A stretch of DNA of 64,000 nt from Spirosomataceae bacterium TFI 002 (GTDB lineage: Bacteria > Bacteroidota > Bacteroidia > Cytophagales > Spirosomataceae): assembly GCA_900230115.1 (NCBI GenBank), contig LT907983.1:4324774-4388773 (forward strand). Direction: 5' to 3'. Below, in pieces: positions 44,947 through 54,854 of this stretch; within the stretch, counting starts at the first letter, position 1; each line of letters starts with the position of its first letter. Below the pieces are notes generated by a model. It was not told the origin of the DNA, did not search any database, and was given only the letters and a program-made list of their open reading frames with translations. The translations under genes were made by a program, and so were the position numbers.

Positions 44947-46041
44947 TTATTCTGTAACTACATCCCAAACTTTGGACCTTATAGATTTGCCCTCAGGACC
45001 TTCCACCGTTAAAACCACAGTCCACTCGCCAGCATTTTTATAGATGTGCGATGGATTTTTCTCTTTTGATGTATTCCCATCACCGAAATCCCAATTCCAT
45101 TTTTCTATACTTCCAGTAGACTTGTCTTTAAATTGAATCCATCTGTTTGCCCTATCCATTTCCACAAAAGACCAATTTGCTTCAATAGCCTTTGTATATT
45201 CTTTTTCCAAAGGCATTAAACGGAAGGTGTTCAAAAAAGATGCATCATATATCATTTTTGTATCATGAGCTAGGTTCATAAAACCTTCGAACTTGGAGCT
45301 GTTGTCATAATCAATTATGCACCACGACAATCCTATTACAGAATTCTCTTTTAATTGAGTTATTGTAGACCTATCAATCCCTTCTACTGCGGCATGATCG
45401 AACGGAGTAATCCAAAATTCCATTTTCAGTTTTCCGCTTTCTCCATGTTTGAAGTTATAATCATAGGCTGCATTGAAATATGGAAATTCTTTAATCCAAG
45501 GTGTATTTCCCCAAACCATTGCCTTGTCTTTATTTTTAACTGGTGTAAAAATATGATAGTTTTGGGCATGAGCACCGTGGCCTTTAAAATGCAATTCTTC
45601 GTAACGAAACCGTTTAATATTCCCATTGTGCTTTTTAATAAATGGACCTCCCGATAAATCTCCATCCACGACCAATTCAAAAATGTCTTGCCTTAAAGCC
45701 TTATCGTCAAAACTCCAATAGTCGTCCTCGGCTTCGATATAAAAATACAATCGATTCATGTCTTTTACCCAGCCTACTTTCACGCTTATGTTATAGTCTT
45801 TGGGGTTTAGATTTGTACCCATACCACGCTCAGTATCCATTAATTGATCTAAGCCAATATTATAGGACTCGGGAATAATGTCCCAATCTTCAAAGTTGCC
45901 ATCAATTCGGGGTATTTTGTCCTGTGGAAATTGATAGATTTTATATTCTTTGTCAGGATTGTTTGCCGAAATAAATAAACATGCAAATAGAAATAGGACA
46001 ACAAGTCTTGGTAATAAATTCTTATAGTTTGCTTTTCTCAT
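44947..46041 (-). CDS. Exported sugar-binding-like protein with C-terminal PKD domain
   Basis: 364 residues from the Met at 46041, which overlaps the stop of the upstream gene by 4 bp (ATGA). A signal/anchor covers about 9-28. Residues 35-270 look like a DOMON/CBM9-type beta-sandwich (RIDGNFEDWDIIPESY, RLYFYIEAEDDYW, DIFELVVDGDLSGG), and the C-terminal 80 residues form a PKD domain (WNWDFGDGNTSKEKNPSHIY, GEWTVVLTVEGP). No catalytic residues are recognised. Probably a glycan-binding partner of the upstream putative hydrolase. Function inferred from domains and context only. Confidence 0.7.
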   Translation of the reverse strand: MRKANYKNLLPRLVVLFLFACLFISANNPDKEYKIYQFPQDKIPRIDGNFEDWDIIPESYNIGLDQLMDTERGMGTNLNPKDYNISVKVGWVKDMNRLYFYIEAEDDYWSFDDKALRQDIFELVVDGDLSGGPFIKKHNGNIKRFRYEELHFKGHGAHAQNYHIFTPVKNKDKAMVWGNTPWIKEFPYFNAAYDYNFKHGESGKLKMEFWITPFDHAAVEGIDRSTITQLKENSVIGLSWCIIDYDNSSKFEGFMNLAHDTKMIYDASFLNTFRLMPLEKEYTKAIEANWSFVEMDRANRWIQFKDKSTGSIEKWNWDFGDGNTSKEKNPSHIYKNAGEWTVVLTVEGPEGKSIRSKVWDVVTE

Positions 46042-48923
46042 TTTAAACTTAACCATTTACCATTGGACTTATTATCCAATTCAATTTGAATGGAACCGTC
46101 ACTCTTCTTAAATTTAATTTCACTGCCTTTTTCATCCTTTAACTTCATACCTGAATACTTTGACATATTCAACGGAATAGACACTTTACCCTTACCTTCC
46201 ACAAAAACCATCAGCTCATTTTTGCTTTTACCTAAGGAGGGTGCAAAGGCAATTTTGGTTAATGGGGTTTCTGAAAACTGATAGATTTTACCATCAATTT
46301 TAATAGCATCACATTCTTCTCCTTCAAAAGCTAATAATTCTTTGTTTTCATTTACTCGAAATGCCATCGTTAGTCTACCTTGAAAATCAACTTGATGTCC
46401 ATTCACTTTAAAATCGGATAGCTTGATTTCGTTTGATGGAAGTGGATTTGCTTTCAAGGCCGCGGCATCTTCTTCAATATTGCGTGAGAATCCGCCTGCC
46501 CAAGTTTCCCTGTGGTTTTTGTAATGACGTACAATTGCTGTAGTTCCATTAGGAAATCTGGTAGCCAAATAATCTGTAGTTCTGGAAATATGCTCCGTAT
46601 TATCGTTTACACCTGTAAACTCACCAGTGCTAGCATAAGCACCCAGTCCATCGAGAATTTCAAAAAGCGTACGAGTCTCGTAACCTAAACTCGCCGATTG
46701 GTCGTCTCTAGGTCGAAAACCAAAGAAAAAAGCATTGTTATTTCCTGTTCCAGTTAACAATGTATTGTCGCAAAAAGCTAGTTTTGAAGTTCCTACTTTA
46801 GCTTTGACTGGGTATATTCGATCAACAAGAAAATCAGTCAAAATATACTGAGAAGGTACATTTTTCAATTGATTCTTGAAGTCTATACGTTTTCCTACAG
46901 CTAGTTGTCCTTGTACTTTTTCTGATTTATAATTTACTCCAAAAATATTTTCCCATTTATCCAGGCATGGTTTGCCATTTCCATCCAAAATAGGAGGTGG
47001 GCCAAACCAAAAGACTTTCCCTCCCTTATTTCTCAAGTCATTCATTAAATCAAGGACTCCAACCTGAGGCAAGGGTTCAAAAAGGGTAACAAGAGTAGTG
47101 TATTCCTTATCCTTTATTTGGAGTTTTCCATTTGCTTTTACCTTTCCTAACTCTAATAGTTTTTCGGCTGTAATGAAATTGGCATAGCCATATTGTGCCA
47201 TCCAGCTGCCAAATCGCTCTTCTGCAGCAACGAGGTTCATTGGGTACAATATCAAGACATCAACATCACGATGCACTTTTTCTGTAATCAAATCCATTGA
47301 TTTGGATCTAGTACGCCCACCGTAAGCATTGTTAATTGCACCTTTCCGTTCTTTCACCTCTTGCGGCATACCCCAAAAAGCAGGGTAGGAGGCAGGAATG
47401 CGATTTAATACACCAAGAGACGCCGACATGGCGGCTCCATAATAATTTCGGTCGTTCCAACCCAATTCGGCAAAGTCGTTTCGCGTAGGTTCTAGGTATT
47501 CGCCCCATTTAAAGTAATCATAACAAGCCGCCGCTGCTTGCTGCACCGTGTTACCCCAAATAAAATTGGAAGTGTATTCATATTTATAGGCGTGACGCTC
47601 TAGGTCTTCGGTGTTCCAAAGGTCCACGGTCGGGCTTTCGGCCCACGATGAATGGCCGCTGGTACCAAAATCTTCAACTCCAAACAATTCACTCGCATAA
47701 GTTTTGGCCTCTTTAAATAAATCAACCACATGGTTGTTCAGTAATTTGTAATATCGGTCTCGAAACAAAAAAGTACGTTGAATATCCTCGTCAGATTCTC
47801 CAAACACATATTGTACATTCTGAGAAGCGGTAGCATTATTACTCTCTATATTAGGTCCGTATGCAAAATATAATATATCCTTTTCTTCAAAAACGGTACT
47901 AAATTGTTGTTTGTATATCTCACCCATTTTAGGAGAATAATAGCGTACTGCTAATTGGCCATTATCATGGTGAGAGAAATATTTCCAATCTTGCTGGATG
48001 TGCATTTCGTCTGAATAGAAATGTTGGATTTTGATACCTCGATCATTATATTTCTTGATAAGTTCTTTTAAAAATGGCAATGCATCCGAGCTGAAATATT
48101 CCATTTCGGGTACCTCATATTCCAATAATACTAGCACCTTATCATAGCCCTTGAGTTCATCTGTTCCATCAGAATATAAGTTTACTCTTTTGGCACGATC
48201 AGGGTTTGGAGTGGATGTATTATTCCATAAATCCGTATCCATATTTTTGTCATTGTCCTCATCTTTTGGCTGTTCCCAAACATCTATTTTTACGCTTGTC
48301 AGTGGTAGAATGTCATTGCGATCAACTACTTTATAGTTGCTATTGGGCAACTGCTTTTCTTTAAAGGCATAGGCTTTATGAGCCAGTAACTTGATATTAA
48401 AATTTCCTTTATTGTTTGACCAAATTGTTTGTTGCCATAGACTTACATTGAATTTGCCGGTTATTGGATCTCTTAACCCAACTTTGTAATGTAAAGAGGT
48501 TCCATTCTTTCCTGTCTTGTTTTTAAATGCAGGCCCTAATTCAAGAGGACTTAAAAGGCTTAAGCCCATTCCAAGTCCATACTTAGCCGCAAAATTGGCG
48601 ATGATCTCAATTTTTTCTACATATTCATCCATATCTGGAGTAAGCTTTCGCTCAGTAGCTTCCTGATTTCGATATTGTCTAAAAAACTCATCAAAAGCAA
48701 TGGTTAAAATATGGTCACCGTTCTCTTTGGCTTCCTCGCAAACATCCCGTAAACTGACATAACGCTTCGTAAAACCCGTTGACATATCTATTTTCTTGTC
48801 TGGATCGGTGAGGTCAGTTAATTGTTGGTCGCTAGTTAAAATTATTGTTTTTGCTAACACCGTACTGTTGCCTATTATTAAGGCAAAGAATACAAGAATT
48901 ATAGTCGGAAATATTTTTTTCAT
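46038..48923 (-). CDS. Large exported putative glycoside hydrolase
   Basis: 961 residues from the Met at 48923 (a Met six codons upstream is also possible). Signal peptide (KKIFPTIILVFFALIIGNSTVLA). The first 550 residues suggest a TIM barrel with acidic strand ends (HFYSDEMHIQQDW; FGVEDFGTSGHSSWAESP). Residues about 560-700 look like the glutamine-amidotransferase-like trimerisation domain found after GH42-type barrels (VDVLILYPMNLVAAEERFG; GGKVFWFGPPPIL). A beta-rich C-terminus follows. I do not recognise the family. Placed among sulfatases and next to a PKD/DOMON protein, it is probably a hydrolase for the same polysaccharide. Confidence 0.6.
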   Translation of the reverse strand: MKKIFPTIILVFFALIIGNSTVLAKTIILTSDQQLTDLTDPDKKIDMSTGFTKRYVSLRDVCEEAKENGDHILTIAFDEFFRQYRNQEATERKLTPDMDEYVEKIEIIANFAAKYGLGMGLSLLSPLELGPAFKNKTGKNGTSLHYKVGLRDPITGKFNVSLWQQTIWSNNKGNFNIKLLAHKAYAFKEKQLPNSNYKVVDRNDILPLTSVKIDVWEQPKDEDNDKNMDTDLWNNTSTPNPDRAKRVNLYSDGTDELKGYDKVLVLLEYEVPEMEYFSSDALPFLKELIKKYNDRGIKIQHFYSDEMHIQQDWKYFSHHDNGQLAVRYYSPKMGEIYKQQFSTVFEEKDILYFAYGPNIESNNATASQNVQYVFGESDEDIQRTFLFRDRYYKLLNNHVVDLFKEAKTYASELFGVEDFGTSGHSSWAESPTVDLWNTEDLERHAYKYEYTSNFIWGNTVQQAAAACYDYFKWGEYLEPTRNDFAELGWNDRNYYGAAMSASLGVLNRIPASYPAFWGMPQEVKERKGAINNAYGGRTRSKSMDLITEKVHRDVDVLILYPMNLVAAEERFGSWMAQYGYANFITAEKLLELGKVKANGKLQIKDKEYTTLVTLFEPLPQVGVLDLMNDLRNKGGKVFWFGPPPILDGNGKPCLDKWENIFGVNYKSEKVQGQLAVGKRIDFKNQLKNVPSQYILTDFLVDRIYPVKAKVGTSKLAFCDNTLLTGTGNNNAFFFGFRPRDDQSASLGYETRTLFEILDGLGAYASTGEFTGVNDNTEHISRTTDYLATRFPNGTTAIVRHYKNHRETWAGGFSRNIEEDAAALKANPLPSNEIKLSDFKVNGHQVDFQGRLTMAFRVNENKELLAFEGEECDAIKIDGKIYQFSETPLTKIAFAPSLGKSKNELMVFVEGKGKVSIPLNMSKYSGMKLKDEKGSEIKFKKSDGSIQIELDNKSNGKWLSLK

Positions 48924-48986
48924 TTGATTAATATTTTTCATTTAAACTCAGTTGTTAAATCACTATCATCTCGACTGTTTGATTTT

Positions 48987-49946
48987 TTATTCAAGCCTCT
49001 CATTTATTTTGTAAACTTCTGTGCGAATTTCATCCAGGCTACCTATTACTAGCCAATAGTTGTACTCAAAAACATCTATTTTCTTAAGTTTTACTGATTT
49101 TAAAGGTGCGATATAAGAGGTTTGACTATCGGTACTTTCGTACCCAGGAGCACCAGCCATTCCTGCTAAAAAATTGGAAGATATTGGTGTATAGACTCCT
49201 ATTCCCCATTTGTTATCATCAACAAATGCCATCCAATGCTCAGAGACTTTGTCGTCTTCATATCGCCCCCAAAAACCATCGACTAAGTTCTCAACGATTG
49301 GATTGGTCAACTTATCATTTGTAAAAGGAGCGTTTCCAAAATAACCGTAGAGGTTTTTTAGAGCAGAAATGGGATATACCGCTGGAAGTTCCTGACTTCT
49401 AGGGCCTGCTTCGCCATAAACATCATCTGTACGGTGACAGGTTAATTTGTTCTGTACTTTTATCACATTTCCTTCTAGTGTGCTCCATTGTTCCATGATG
49501 GCTTCAGCGGGTTTATTGTTCATGTCCCATAGCATAGGAATGCATTTTACATACATCGTTTTTCCTGTTTTTTCGCAGGCCAAAATCTCTGCTCGATTCT
49601 TAAATGAATCGCCGACTTGAATAGGATTCCATGTCCAAGGGGACCAGTTTGGGTTTTGACCATCCTTCACTCTATCCAGCTTTTTGCCAGCGTAATATGA
49701 TTGTTGAATATACCGGCCTTCATCATGAACATTCACAATATTTCTTTGAGAACCAGACTCTGAAATATATGAAATTGCTCCTCCTCTGGATAAATCCAAT
49801 TTTAGATGTAGAACACCATTGTCTATTCCAACTTCATTATTTTCATCACCGAGACAGGATGCTTTAGGTTCTAATTTATTCTTTAAGCTTACCTTACAGC
49901 CTAGGGCGGTAACCAGTAAGATTATTATAATACACAAGTTTTTCAT
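48987..49946 (-). CDS. Lipoprotein of unknown function
   Basis: 319 residues with a lipobox (LVTALGC, Cys17). The remainder is beta-rich with many aromatic residues (GRYIQQSYYAG, NPNWSPWTWNPIQVGD, WGRYEDDKVSEHWMAFVDD), the look of a beta-sandwich or beta-propeller carbohydrate-active protein; SRGGAISYISESGSQRNIVNVHD resembles the opening of galactose-mutarotase/lyase-like folds. Not recognised as a named family. First gene of the leftward operon (48987, 46038, 44947, 43352), facing the GH78 gene across a region with operator-like motifs. Confidence 0.55.
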   Translation of the reverse strand: MKNLCIIIILLVTALGCKVSLKNKLEPKASCLGDENNEVGIDNGVLHLKLDLSRGGAISYISESGSQRNIVNVHDEGRYIQQSYYAGKKLDRVKDGQNPNWSPWTWNPIQVGDSFKNRAEILACEKTGKTMYVKCIPMLWDMNNKPAEAIMEQWSTLEGNVIKVQNKLTCHRTDDVYGEAGPRSQELPAVYPISALKNLYGYFGNAPFTNDKLTNPIVENLVDGFWGRYEDDKVSEHWMAFVDDNKWGIGVYTPISSNFLAGMAGAPGYESTDSQTSYIAPLKSVKLKKIDVFEYNYWLVIGSLDEIRTEVYKINERLE

Positions 49947-50102
49947 AGCTAGGTTTTAGTTTACTTCATGGTTCGAATTTTAAAGGCTCAAATAAACCTG
50001 ACGAGGTTAGTTCTTCGTCTAATGATGCACAATCATCAACCACTTAAATTGTTCGTTGATTTTATTAAGCTTCTGTAAATAAAAGAACAAGTTTTATTTA
50101 AG

Positions 50103-50121
50103 CCATCCTGTCCCTTACTGG
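50103..50121 (-). promoter_or_regulatory. Variant operator motif facing the leftward operon
   Basis: On the minus strand CCAGTAAGGGACAGGATGG: ACAGGATG preceded by CAG at the same 10-bp step as the other copies. It lies 157 bp before the lipoprotein gene start. Weaker match than the plus-strand copies. Confidence 0.35.
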
Positions 50122-50174
50122 CTTTCACAATCAGCTTGAGAATGTAGAATTGCTCAAGAGTATAACTTTGGGCA

Positions 50175-50193
50175 ACAGGAAACCACAGGATGC
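50175..50193 (+). promoter_or_regulatory. 19-bp direct-repeat operator motif, copy 2
   Basis: ACAGGAAACCACAGGATGC, ending 68 bp before the GH78 start at 50262. Same 15 fixed bases as copies 1 and 3. Confidence 0.65.
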
Positions 50194-50261
50194 GGAGGAC
50201 TATTTTAATTACGATTATTGTTAATATAACTTGAGTTTTTATAGCAAAACCAATAAGATAA

Positions 50262-53090
50262 ATGAAAAAAAGCATACTACTCCTTTTTCTGATTACTGTA
50301 ATATTATCATGTGGAAAATCTAATAATGGCATTAAAGTCGATAAACTAACTGTCAACTATTTTGAAAACCCTCTAGGAATTGATGACCCCAAACCAAGCA
50401 TTAGTTGGACGATGGTGTCTAGTTCAAAAAACAAGGAACAATCAGCATATCAAATTAAAGTAGCTAGCTTAGAAAGCTCACTAGATGGAGACAAAGAACT
50501 TCTCTGGGATTCTGGAAAAATAAATTCTGGACAAAACTCACAAATTCTTTACAACGGTATTAAGCTACAGTCGAGACAGCAATGTTTTTTCAAAATTAAG
50601 GTTTGGGATGAAAAAGACGTGGCCTCAGAATGGAGCAAAGTTAGCTCTTGGACTATGGGTTTTCTTGAAAGTACAGATTGGCAAGCAAAGTGGATTGGTT
50701 ATAAAACCATAGATAAAAATAAAACAGATACTTTACACTTGCCTCCTGCCCCGTATTTAAGAAAATCATTTTCCGTAAAGTCATCTATTAAAAGAGCCAC
50801 ACTATATGTGACTGCTTTAGGTGTTTTTGAGATGTCATTAAATGGGAAAAGGATAGGTGAGGATTTACTAGCTCCAGGCTGGTCCAACTACAATAAGCGT
50901 ATTTATTATAAAACTTATGACGTTAGTAATGATATCACCAAAGGGGATAATACGCTTGGTGCTATTTTGGGTGATGGTTGGTACGCAGGTTATGTGGGTC
51001 CTAAAGTGCTATCTAAACCAAGAAACAGAGAATTATATGGATTAAATCCGGGATTGTTAACACAATTAGAAATTGAGTTTGAGAATGGAGAAAAGGAGAT
51101 TATAGTTTCTGATGAGACCTGGAAAGGAAGTGAAGGGCCTTTATTCTACGCTGATTTACTTATGGGAACTGGCTACAATGCTAACTTAGAATTAACCAAT
51201 TGGAACACTCCAGATTACGACGACCAAGGCTGGGATTCAGTATATATTCATGAAGGGACAGCGGGAATTCTCCAAGCCTATCCCGGAAACAGCATACAAA
51301 CGTATGCGGAATTAGAACCCACAGAAATAACCGAACCTATAAAGGGTACTTATATTTTTAACATGGGACAAAATTTTGCCGGCCATGCTAGATTGCAAGT
51401 GACAGGAAATAAGAATGATACCATTGTTTTGCGATTTGGAGAAAGGCTTCACGATGACGGTAAACTAATGACCGAAAATCTAAGGTTTGCACGGGCAACA
51501 GACACCTATATTCTTAAAGGAGAAGGCACTGAAATTTGGGAACCTAAATTCACCTACCATGGCTTTCAATATGTAGAGGTCACAGGTCTTAAAAACAAAC
51601 CAGACAATTTTACAATTACTGGTATCCCATTTGGCTCTTCAATTCCTTTTGAAAGTTCATTTATTTCTTCAGATGAAGTGTTGAATAAAATGTATCAAAA
51701 TGTACTGTGGACGCAACATTCTAACTTCATGGAAGTCCCAACAGATAGTCCACAACGTGATGAGCGTTTAGGCTGGCTTGGCGACGTACAAATTTTTTCA
51801 AAATCAGCACTTTACAATGCTAATATTGGAGCTTTTAACAAAAAATGGTTTGCTGATATTCGTGATGCCCAATATGATTTTGGAGCATATGCAGTTTTTG
51901 CTCCACAACCGTACCCGAAATTAGTCTGGTATTCTCCAGGTTGGATGGAAGCAGGAGTCATGGTTCCATACAATACCTACAAATTTTACGGAGATACAAA
52001 ACTCGTAGAAGATCATTATGAATCTATGACACGTTTCATGGATTATCACATAGAAAAGAGTAAACAACGTAAGTTTTACGCTGAAAATTCATGGACAGAG
52101 ATAAACCCAAAAGGAGGTTTTGGAGATTGGCTATCAATGACAGATAAACACTTGGCACACGATATAATGGCATCCATGTATTACCAATATGCTTTGAAGA
52201 TAATGGCAGAAATGAGTGCCGCAATTGGAAATCAGGAAAAGGCTGATTATTACCAAGGAACTTATAAAACATCAGTTGCTGCTTTTATAGAGCACTACAT
52301 AGATGAGAGCGGTAAATTTAAGATTGACGAAACTATTTATGGAGATGGAAAAGGGTATTTTGAAGGCGAGAAAGGTTTTACAGGACACACGCAGTCTGCC
52401 TATGCAACAGCAATTTACTTCGATATACTTCCGGCTGAATTAAAAGAAAAAGCTGGAAAGCATCTGGTGAATTTATTAGCGGAAAACAATAACTTACCCT
52501 CTTCAGGAATTTTAGGAATCAGACAATTACTTCCCGCACTTTCCTCTATTGGGCGATCTGATTTAGCGTATGAGATATTATTGAAGAAAGATTATCCTAG
52601 TTGGGGTTTTCAAATCAAAAATGGTGCAACTACCATTTGGGAACGATGGAATAGCTACACACCCGAAAAAGGGTATAATGGCGAAATGAACGCCGAAATG
52701 AATTCTTTCAATCACTACGCTTTTGGTGCTTTTTCTCAGTTTTTGTTTAGTGATATAGCTGGTATTGACACCGAAGGTGCTGGTTTTAATAATATAATTA
52801 TTAAACCAAGGCTAGGTAATAAATCGTTGACCAGTGCTCGCGGAGAGTACGGTTCTATAAATGGGAAAATTGCTTCTTCTTGGTCTATAAAGGATGATGC
52901 TTTCCTACTGGAAGTTGAAATTCCGGTTAATACCAAAGCCAATGTTTTCGTGCTTTCTAAAGAAGACAGTAAAGTAATGGAAGGTGGCAAGGCGATTGAC
53001 TCTGTACTCATAAAATTCGTAAAACAGGAAGGAGATTATAAAGTATATGAGATTGGCTCAGGCAGCTATAGTTTTGAATCAGAAATTTAA
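50262..53090 (+). CDS. GH78 alpha-L-rhamnosidase, lipoprotein
   Basis: 942 residues with a lipobox (VILSC, Cys17), so probably anchored at the outer membrane. N-terminal fibronectin/beta-sandwich domains include GIDDPKPSISWTM, LRKSFSVKSSIKRATLYVTALGVFE and GWSNYNKRIYYKTYDVSNDI. The catalytic (alpha/alpha)6 barrel has DSPQRDERLGWLGDVQIF (495-512) with the GH78 acidic residues, and later WGFQIKNGATTIWERWNSY. Full length for the family. Heads a plus-strand operon that continues with a dehydrogenase, RhaT and rhamnose-oxidising enzymes, tying release of rhamnose to its uptake and breakdown. Confidence 0.93.
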   Translation: MKKSILLLFLITVILSCGKSNNGIKVDKLTVNYFENPLGIDDPKPSISWTMVSSSKNKEQSAYQIKVASLESSLDGDKELLWDSGKINSGQNSQILYNGIKLQSRQQCFFKIKVWDEKDVASEWSKVSSWTMGFLESTDWQAKWIGYKTIDKNKTDTLHLPPAPYLRKSFSVKSSIKRATLYVTALGVFEMSLNGKRIGEDLLAPGWSNYNKRIYYKTYDVSNDITKGDNTLGAILGDGWYAGYVGPKVLSKPRNRELYGLNPGLLTQLEIEFENGEKEIIVSDETWKGSEGPLFYADLLMGTGYNANLELTNWNTPDYDDQGWDSVYIHEGTAGILQAYPGNSIQTYAELEPTEITEPIKGTYIFNMGQNFAGHARLQVTGNKNDTIVLRFGERLHDDGKLMTENLRFARATDTYILKGEGTEIWEPKFTYHGFQYVEVTGLKNKPDNFTITGIPFGSSIPFESSFISSDEVLNKMYQNVLWTQHSNFMEVPTDSPQRDERLGWLGDVQIFSKSALYNANIGAFNKKWFADIRDAQYDFGAYAVFAPQPYPKLVWYSPGWMEAGVMVPYNTYKFYGDTKLVEDHYESMTRFMDYHIEKSKQRKFYAENSWTEINPKGGFGDWLSMTDKHLAHDIMASMYYQYALKIMAEMSAAIGNQEKADYYQGTYKTSVAAFIEHYIDESGKFKIDETIYGDGKGYFEGEKGFTGHTQSAYATAIYFDILPAELKEKAGKHLVNLLAENNNLPSSGILGIRQLLPALSSIGRSDLAYEILLKKDYPSWGFQIKNGATTIWERWNSYTPEKGYNGEMNAEMNSFNHYAFGAFSQFLFSDIAGIDTEGAGFNNIIIKPRLGNKSLTSARGEYGSINGKIASSWSIKDDAFLLEVEIPVNTKANVFVLSKEDSKVMEGGKAIDSVLIKFVKQEGDYKVYEIGSGSYSFESEI

Positions 53091-53115
53091 CTTATTAATC
53101 TCCTAGTAAATTAAT

Positions 53116-54810
53116 ATGGAGCTTCAAATAAAGCCAATCTGCTTACTTCTTCTAACAATGTTAATCTATTGTTGTCAGTCAGGGAATGTGTCTGATTACG
53201 GTAGAACAATTAATGAGGAAGCTGTATTTGTAGATAATGGGAAGGTGATTTTTGAGCAGAAATGCTCTCACTGTCATAACTTTAAACAGGATGCCATTGG
53301 TCCAAATTTAAGTGGAATTACAAAGGATGTCGAAACGCAATGGATAAAAGAATTTATTAAGAACCCCTTTAAAATGGTGGCTGAAAATGATGTTCGGGCA
53401 AAAGCATTACATCAGCAATACAAAATTTACATGCCGGGATTTGATGACCTTGCAGAGGAAGAGTTAAACGCTCTAATAAGTTATTTACACACCTACCAAA
53501 AGAAGGAATCGCGTGATACAAGTTATTTGGCAAACGCTGTTGATAATCCAATTAAAGACACACTATTTAACTCAAAATTAAAGGCAAATTTAGAGTTCGT
53601 GGCACAAGTTCCTCCATCAGAAAAAACAGCAATTTTAGCAAGGATAAATAAATTAGAATGTGCGGGAAACTCAGGGAGAATATTTATTAATGATTTGCGT
53701 GGAATGCTTTACGAATTGAAAGGTCATACGGTTGAACTATACGCATCTATCCCCAACCTTAATAAAAAATTTATCCATAAACCAGGGTTAGGTACGGGCT
53801 TCGGAAGCTTTGCTTTCCATCCTGATTTTGCTGAAAACGGTTTATTCTATACGGCACATTCGGAAACTAAAAAAGAACATAACGCCGACTTCTTCCTTTC
53901 TGATAGTATTCCAGTAGCGATGCAATGGGTAGTTATGGAATGGAAAACTGAGAACACTACAACAGCAAAATTTAAGGGAACAATTCGGGAACTCTTACGT
54001 ATTGATTTTTTAGGCCCGATACACGGAATACAAGAAGTTGCATTTAATCCAACTGCCAAAGTGAATAGCAGCGATTATGGAATGCTTTACATAAGTATCG
54101 GCGATGGTGGAAGTGTTGTGAATGGGTACCCTGAAGTTGCCCTTCATAAAGGCACTCAAGTGTGGGGAACAATCCTTAGAATTGATCCTTTCGGAAATAA
54201 TAGTGACAATGGAAATTATGGGATTCCACCAGATAACCCGTTCGTAAATCTTAGTAATGAGAAAAGAAAAGAAATCTGGGTTTACGGCCTTCGCAACCCG
54301 AATAGAATGTCATGGAATGCCAAAGGACAGATGTTTGCGAGTGATATTGGACATAAAATAGTGGAAGAGGTTAACCTGATAGAACCTGGTAAGTTTTACG
54401 GCTGGCCTATCAGGGAAGGGACGTTTGTTCTAAACCCGTTCAAAAATCAAAGCTTAGCCTTCCCTTTACCCAAAAATGATGCTGATTTTGGGGTTACTTA
54501 CCCCGTAATACAATATGATCATGATGACGGTGCTGCGATTAGCGGTGGTTTTTTTGCCAGAGCAAAACCCTTTACGGGGAAGTATATTTTTGGAGATATC
54601 CCTACTGGTAATATTTTCATAGCAGACCTTTCTAAAACTGGGCAGAGAAATATGGAAAAATTAGGTATTCAAATTAATGGCAAACCAATTGACTTTTCCA
54701 TACTTACAAAGAGTAATCGGGTCGATCTTAGACTCGGGCAAGACTGCAACGGCAACATTTACATGTTTACAAAAGCTGACGGAAAAATCTACAAAATGGT
54801 TCAAGAATGA
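53116..54810 (+). CDS. Cytochrome c-fused PQQ-type sugar dehydrogenase
   Basis: 564 residues with a lipoprotein-like signal (LLTMLIYCCQS). Cytochrome c domain about 35-135 with CSHCH (50-54) and a likely distal Met in IYMPGFDDL. Then a six-bladed propeller of the soluble glucose/sorbosone dehydrogenase family (about 165-560: GTGFGSFAFHPDF, LRIDFLGPIHG, VYGLRNPNRMSW, FYGWPIREG). The heme domain would take electrons from PQQ straight to the respiratory chain. In this operon the natural substrate may be rhamnose or a rhamnose-containing oligosaccharide, oxidised in the periplasm. PQQ synthesis genes are not in the window. Confidence 0.8.
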   Translation: MELQIKPICLLLLTMLIYCCQSGNVSDYGRTINEEAVFVDNGKVIFEQKCSHCHNFKQDAIGPNLSGITKDVETQWIKEFIKNPFKMVAENDVRAKALHQQYKIYMPGFDDLAEEELNALISYLHTYQKKESRDTSYLANAVDNPIKDTLFNSKLKANLEFVAQVPPSEKTAILARINKLECAGNSGRIFINDLRGMLYELKGHTVELYASIPNLNKKFIHKPGLGTGFGSFAFHPDFAENGLFYTAHSETKKEHNADFFLSDSIPVAMQWVVMEWKTENTTTAKFKGTIRELLRIDFLGPIHGIQEVAFNPTAKVNSSDYGMLYISIGDGGSVVNGYPEVALHKGTQVWGTILRIDPFGNNSDNGNYGIPPDNPFVNLSNEKRKEIWVYGLRNPNRMSWNAKGQMFASDIGHKIVEEVNLIEPGKFYGWPIREGTFVLNPFKNQSLAFPLPKNDADFGVTYPVIQYDHDDGAAISGGFFARAKPFTGKYIFGDIPTGNIFIADLSKTGQRNMEKLGIQINGKPIDFSILTKSNRVDLRLGQDCNGNIYMFTKADGKIYKMVQE

Positions 54811-54854
54811 CCATCTCAATTTTATATATGAATCTCAAACTAAATAACTAAGCA

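Noticed and set aside
50036-50356. 106-aa minus-strand ORF across the GH78 promoter
   Set aside because: Overlaps the GH78 signal peptide region and the operator motif; no coding signature.
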